This document shows, one piece after another, positions 60,326 through 64,000 of a stretch of DNA of 64,000 nucleotides. The DNA lies in the NCBI GenBank assembly GCA_947846985.1, contig CANTUZ010000004.1, forward strand, positions 2,718,927 to 2,782,926, written 5' to 3'. A program made the translations under genes and the position numbers. This DNA comes from Fratercula arctica. Taxonomy: Eukaryota; Chordata; Aves; Charadriiformes; Alcidae. The notes beneath the pieces were generated by a model. The model saw nothing but the letters and a program-made list of their open reading frames with translations. It was not told the DNA's origin and searched no databases. The first letter of the stretch is position 1; every line of letters begins with the position of its first letter.

Positions 60326-61797
60326 GTAAGCTTTCTTCTGTTTCTAAAGCCGGTGAACGCTGCCAGCTCCCTTTCCAAACCCTTCGCCACACTCACCTCT
60401 CTGCCGTCGGTGTGGATTCTTGGTAGAGAGCTCGAGTTTTGACTGTGTCCTGACAACTGCTGCCAAAAAGGGAATAATAGACTCTTTCATCCCGCAGGGA
60501 TTTAAGGCTGTCCCTGTTTGGCTGTAACGGAGGTGAACCACCATGCTAAACATGAGAACTGAGTTAATCCTAGATTTTAGTATCAAAACAGACTTGCTAA
60601 GAAAGCACGTGGATTTGCTAAGTGCTAATCCCCTGACAATTTCAACCCCCTCGCCTCCCTTCCAAAATTGCCTGGTTCTTTTTCTGGGCATATTTGAAGG
60701 GGGGTTGGTTTAAGCAACCCAAGGTGCTGCACTCCTTGGTAGCTTGGAGTTGGTCCCAGGCATTGCGTGCTGTACGAGAGAGTTATCCTGCTGGTGAGAT
60801 TCAGTAGAGAGGTGTTTTACTCCTTGCAGGTGATTTAGCAGCAGCTGCGGTAGCCGTGGATTTCAGGTACGCAGATACACTCCCCTTAGGGAGGAGGGAG
60901 GAGAGACTGCGGTGCACGTGTGAGGCTGCAGCCGCCTGAGGTAGTCGCTGTCAGAGGCGATGAGGGAACTGCAGGGGGTGAGGTGGGATGAGAGGGCAGA
61001 TGAATGTTTTTTCCAAGGGATCAGCCTGAATACAAGGCTGGGGACTGTCCTGTTCTCCTCTGAAGGAGGAGGGCTGACAAGGGAGCCCTTCAGGTTTAGT
61101 CTGAGTAAGAGAACAGTTAGGGAAAAGAGGATTTCATTCCTGACCCGTGTGCTGAGGATATGACGATTTCTTCTTCGGGTCTTATCTTTCAGGCAACCAA
61201 CAAAAACTTCTGGCAGAAAGATGACATCTGAGTTGTGATGTCATAGAGATGGTTGTATTTAATGTAGTTAGAAAGAGCCAAAAGTTGGCTTTTAGTTTGA
61301 TTTGAATCTGTGTTTTGCGGCGTTGCCCCTCATTAGCTTTTGTTTGACTAAGAACTGAACTTAGCTTTGTGTCTCTGAAGCACTGGTGGGCAGCAGTTCC
61401 TCCCTGTGCCAGCTATCAGCTAGATTTTGGCTCGCTTTATCTGGCATCAGGAAATGCATATTACGTAAACGGTCCAATAGTCCATTCGAAAATCCGGATT
61501 CGAAAACAAAAAGACCAGGTTTATGTCTGGGAGATGGTGCTGATGTGATACAAAGACATAAACTCTCTGAGCTGAGAGAAAATTCAAATACATTTTGTGG
61601 CAGACTCTGAGGATGTCAAGCCAATGGAGTCCCTTCTCATCAAGAGAGCTTCATTTAATATTCATCAGCTGTGGGTCTGACCCAGCTGGCTTGATATATT
61701 TCCCTGTAAAACATTTTATTCCTCCTTCCATTTTTAGTGGAGGGAAACTAAAGCTAATCTTGTCGTGATTTAGTTTGGTTTGTTCCTTCATGTTTAG
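60326..61797 (+). other. FRAS1: Intron 26 (1.5 kb)
   Basis: Phase-0 GT-AG intron. Ends TTCATGTTTAG. No exon or transposon is recognised. Confidence 0.85.
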
Positions 61798-61946
61798 GAC
61801 AACAATTCTCCTGACTCAGAGATAAGGATCCAGTTAATATCTCTGCCTGCATACGGCACCCTCTTACGGATGTCTGGTTCTCATGACGAAGAGCTTTCCA
61901 AGGTTTATAATTTCACCATGGAAGACATCAACAACCAGAGGATCAG
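61798..61946 (+). CDS. FRAS1: FRAS1 local exon 27: CSPG repeat 6, middle
   Basis: 149 bases, in phase 0, out phase 2. It reads DNNSPDSEIRIQLISLP, AYGTLLRMSG and YNFTMEDINNQRI. N-N-S and N-F-T are possible sequons. The last codon is split AG|C (Ser). Donor TCAG|GTATCA. Confidence 0.93.
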
Positions 61947-62306
61947 GTATCAAAGAGCTATTCTCCTTCAAGCCATGCCAGTTAAAAGCTCAGAGGGCTT
62001 TCCGCAGGGATCTCTGGGCTATATTACATTAGTACAGTGTATCAAAGATATTTTTCCCTTTCTTGGCTCTGGGATCCTGCGAGGTTATAAACGAGAGACT
62101 TTCCCGCCTGCGGGATTAGGTGTTTGTCATGTCTGAAACGCCAGTAGTCGGTGCGGCTTCAAATTATGGGAATTTGTTCTGTATCCGCAATGTCGTGGTG
62201 ATACTTCAGGTAGGCGGCACCTAAAACCTCTGAATGCAGAGATGAGATGCGTTTGCCTGACGGGCACTGAGACGCCCTGACCCAGATCGCGTTCTGTCTT
62301 CCACAG
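61947..62306 (+). other. FRAS1: Intron 27 (360 bp)
   Basis: Phase-2 GT-AG intron ending GTTCTGTCTTCCACAG. Nothing else is recognised. Confidence 0.88.
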
Positions 62307-62469
62307 CTACTCCACCATGTTTGAGACCCGCAATCAGCCGGTTACGGACATCTTCCACTTTGCTGTTTTGGATGCCGATAACAACCGGCTGGACAGACAG
62401 ATGTTCACCGTCACTATCACGCCTGCCCAGACCATGCCGTCGCTCATTGCTTTTGCTGACCACATCACT
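62307..62469 (+). CDS. FRAS1: FRAS1 local exon 28: end of CSPG 6, start of CSPG 7
   Basis: 163 bases, in phase 2, out phase 0. It reads YSTMFETRNQPVTDIF, FAVLDADNNRLDRQ and FTVTITPAQ, then PSLIAFADHIT. Donor CACT|GTAAGT. Confidence 0.94.
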
Positions 62470-63229
62470 GTAAGTGGCTACCCAGGATGCTGGGAACCGT
62501 GACAAGAATGTCTTAGATGGGAGGAACTGAACAGCTTTCCTGAGCTGAGGGGAAATCACAGAAGAAACATGGTGGTGTATGTGCAATCCTGTGAGTGCAA
62601 AGGGTTAACAAATTACTTGGAGACCAGAGAAGGCTGACAATAAGGCTGCATCCCTGAACCTTACCTGCTTACATCTGTTCCAGTCAGGAGATGGGTTCTC
62701 CCTGGGGTGTCCTGTTGACATCAGTGGAACAAGTCTGACTTACCCCTGTTTAATATTTTGCCCCTTATCTCACCAGCCTGTGTGTAAAAAATGAGCAGAG
62801 GACACGTCCGAAAACATCCGGTGCCTTGGAGTGATACGCAGCATTTCAGACTCCTCCTCAAAGCCTTTTGAAGTCGTCTCCCTCCTTCACAGCTTTGCAT
62901 TCCCCCTCCCTTGCCTTCAAAAGGCTCTCCTCGACAAGAAATGCAGATCTCGCCTCCCAAGAGGCCAGCATGACTCTGCCAGCTCTCTTCTTGCCCCGAA
63001 AAAGCACTCGCAGGCTCCTCCTCTTGGGGGCCAGGCAGGCTTTCTTCTTCCCATCCCACCTCACCTTCCAGCTGATTTCATGCTTAACAGATCTAGGGGA
63101 GGACGGGGCAGGACTTCAGAGACGGGGCAAGCCTCTTCCCGTAGAGGCAGACTTGTTCAGCAACGATTTGTGTGTTGCTGTGTGTTGTGTGCGTTTCCAG
63201 TAGTTTTGTCACCTGCTTTTGCTTTCCAG
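62470..63229 (+). other. FRAS1: Intron 28 (760 bp)
   Basis: Phase-0 GT-AG intron. Two TTTCCAG acceptor-like sites occur 29 bases apart (ending 63200 and 63229). The exon 29 frame is open upstream as far as 62831. No transposon is recognised. Confidence 0.85.
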
Positions 63230-63365
63230 GTGGATGAGGGGGGCAGGGTCCCGCTGCTGGCTCATCACCACTTAGCTGCTGATTATGACACCGCTGCCAA
63301 GGAAGACCTGAGGGTCACAGTTATCTCTCTGCCTATGTATGGCTACATTGAAAACGCTAAGACAG
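63230..63365 (+). CDS. FRAS1: FRAS1 local exon 29: CSPG repeat 7, middle
   Basis: 136 bases, in phase 0, out phase 1. It reads VDEGGRVPLLAHHHLAA, EDLRVTVISLPMYGYI and ENAKTG. It aligns with repeat 6 (LISLPAYGTL). The rest of repeat 7 lies beyond the window. Acceptor TTTCCAG, donor ACAG|GTAAAC. Confidence 0.92.
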
Positions 63366-64000
63366 GTAAACTGTTTTGGCCACCTCTTCTTCCTCATGGC
63401 TAATGAAAGGGAATGTAGGAATTGCCGTGCTGGAGCACATTTTAATCTGTCTCACCGCAGTTCCTCGGTGCAGTGCTGGTTGGCGTCGGTTGATCATAAA
63501 GAGCTCGTAAGGTCAGCGTTACGAGATAGAGTGTCTCTGGGGAGCGTTTCCTCCTAATTGTTGTTTGTTCCAGACTGGTCAATGTTGTGAGATTGGGAAA
63601 TTAAAAGCCTCTACAAGCCCATGTGGTGTATTTTCATCATGCTTTATTTTGGCTGTCCTCGTTACGCAGAACTACCTTTGCCAAATCCCTCTAAATGGCC
63701 CAGCAAGCTTTAAGGCTGCGCGAGCCGTGGCAGAGCATGGCTGGTAACATTCCCTTATCTTATTGTATTATCAAGAAAAGGTAGGATTTATACCATATTG
63801 TCCAAAGGTGTTCATCCAGGAGACTTGTCTTCTTAATCCTGTGTGCGGTCCTAACAGGAGTGGCATATATCGTTTGACTTAAATCATAACTGGCCTTTGT
63901 AAAATATCACTGTGGATTTGCCAGTCTAGTGGCTTGTCACAACAGCGATTGCCTTTCTTCCGGAGAGCACAGGTTGCGAATCATTACACATTGTCCCTCC
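63366..64000 (+). other. FRAS1: Start of intron 29, runs off the window
   Basis: Phase-1 intron beginning GTAAAC. No continuation of CSPG repeat 7 is seen before the window ends. Confidence 0.8.

Larger units (their letters stand above)
1612..63365 (+). other. FRAS1: FRAS1 gene, internal part (29 exons: 14 furin-like repeats, CSPG repeats 1-7)
   Basis: Seen: 29 exons with AG acceptors and GT donors (one GC donor) join into a 1,470-codon frame without a stop. The product is 14 furin-like cysteine-rich modules (about residues 1-679 of the partial protein), then NG2/CSPG repeats (about 684-798, 799-907, 908-1042, 1043-1165, 1166-1288, 1289-1409, and 1410 to the edge). Known: this order is specific to FRAS1; FREM proteins have CSPG and Calx-beta domains but no furin-like array. 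FRAS1 is shed from epithelial cells into the sublamina densa of the basement membrane, where it forms a complex with FREM1 and FREM2 that holds epidermis to dermis. Loss causes Fraser syndrome in humans and blebbing in mice. Module lengths (FU2 short, FU6 and FU9 long) fit the human layout as I remember it, so FU1 here should be FU1 of the protein. Both ends of the gene are missing. Alternative: a FRAS1 paralogue, unlikely. Confidence 0.95.

Noticed and set aside
1..64000. Bacterial or phage system, CRISPR array, tRNA or rRNA
   Set aside because: The exon-intron structure, CR1 elements and lack of dense open frames show vertebrate nuclear DNA. No direct-repeat array with spacers or structural RNA pattern was seen.

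Overview
The window is a stretch of vertebrate nuclear DNA, almost certainly from a bird. It carries the middle part of one large plus-strand gene that I recognise as FRAS1, the extracellular-matrix protein of the Fraser complex. The bird call rests on CR1 LINE 3' ends that finish in ATTCTATG units, on very few other interspersed repeats, and on introns far shorter than in mammalian FRAS1. A turtle or crocodile is not excluded. I see no prokaryotic gene, RNA gene, CRISPR array, promoter or second protein gene.

I could place 29 coding exons between 1612 and 63365. They join in one frame with no stop or frameshift: 4,410 coding bases, 1,470 codons. Exons 1-14 (1612-35397) are 14 tandem furin-like (FU) cysteine-rich modules. 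Each module is one exon with phase-1 introns on both sides and exactly eight cysteines. Exons 15-29 (35860-63365) encode CSPG/NG2-type repeats 1 to 6 and the start of repeat 7. In full-length FRAS1 the signal peptide and VWC domains lie before this part, and the remaining CSPG repeats, Calx-beta domains and transmembrane anchor lie after it. They are outside the window. Exon numbers here are local to the window.

Layout: 1-1611 is the end of an upstream intron. FU1-FU2 are close together, then intron 2 runs 7.5 kb. FU3-FU8 lie at 9743-18680, then intron 8 runs 7.2 kb. FU9-FU14 lie at 25866-35397. CSPG repeats 1-3 are spread over 35860-52660 with introns of 1-5 kb. CSPG 4-7 are compact, at 56190-63365. 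Recognisable mobile DNA is limited to a few CR1 3' fragments in introns 2, 4, 16, 17 and 18.

The gene is well known, so I do not claim a new biological system. The points worth checking are a GC-AG intron (56305-56786) after an exon with a weak acceptor, a 33-base in-frame microexon (57728-57760), intron positions shared between CSPG repeats, the one-exon-one-module FU array, a short intron open in frame up to its own acceptor TAG, and AT-rich intronic islands that could be conserved enhancers.
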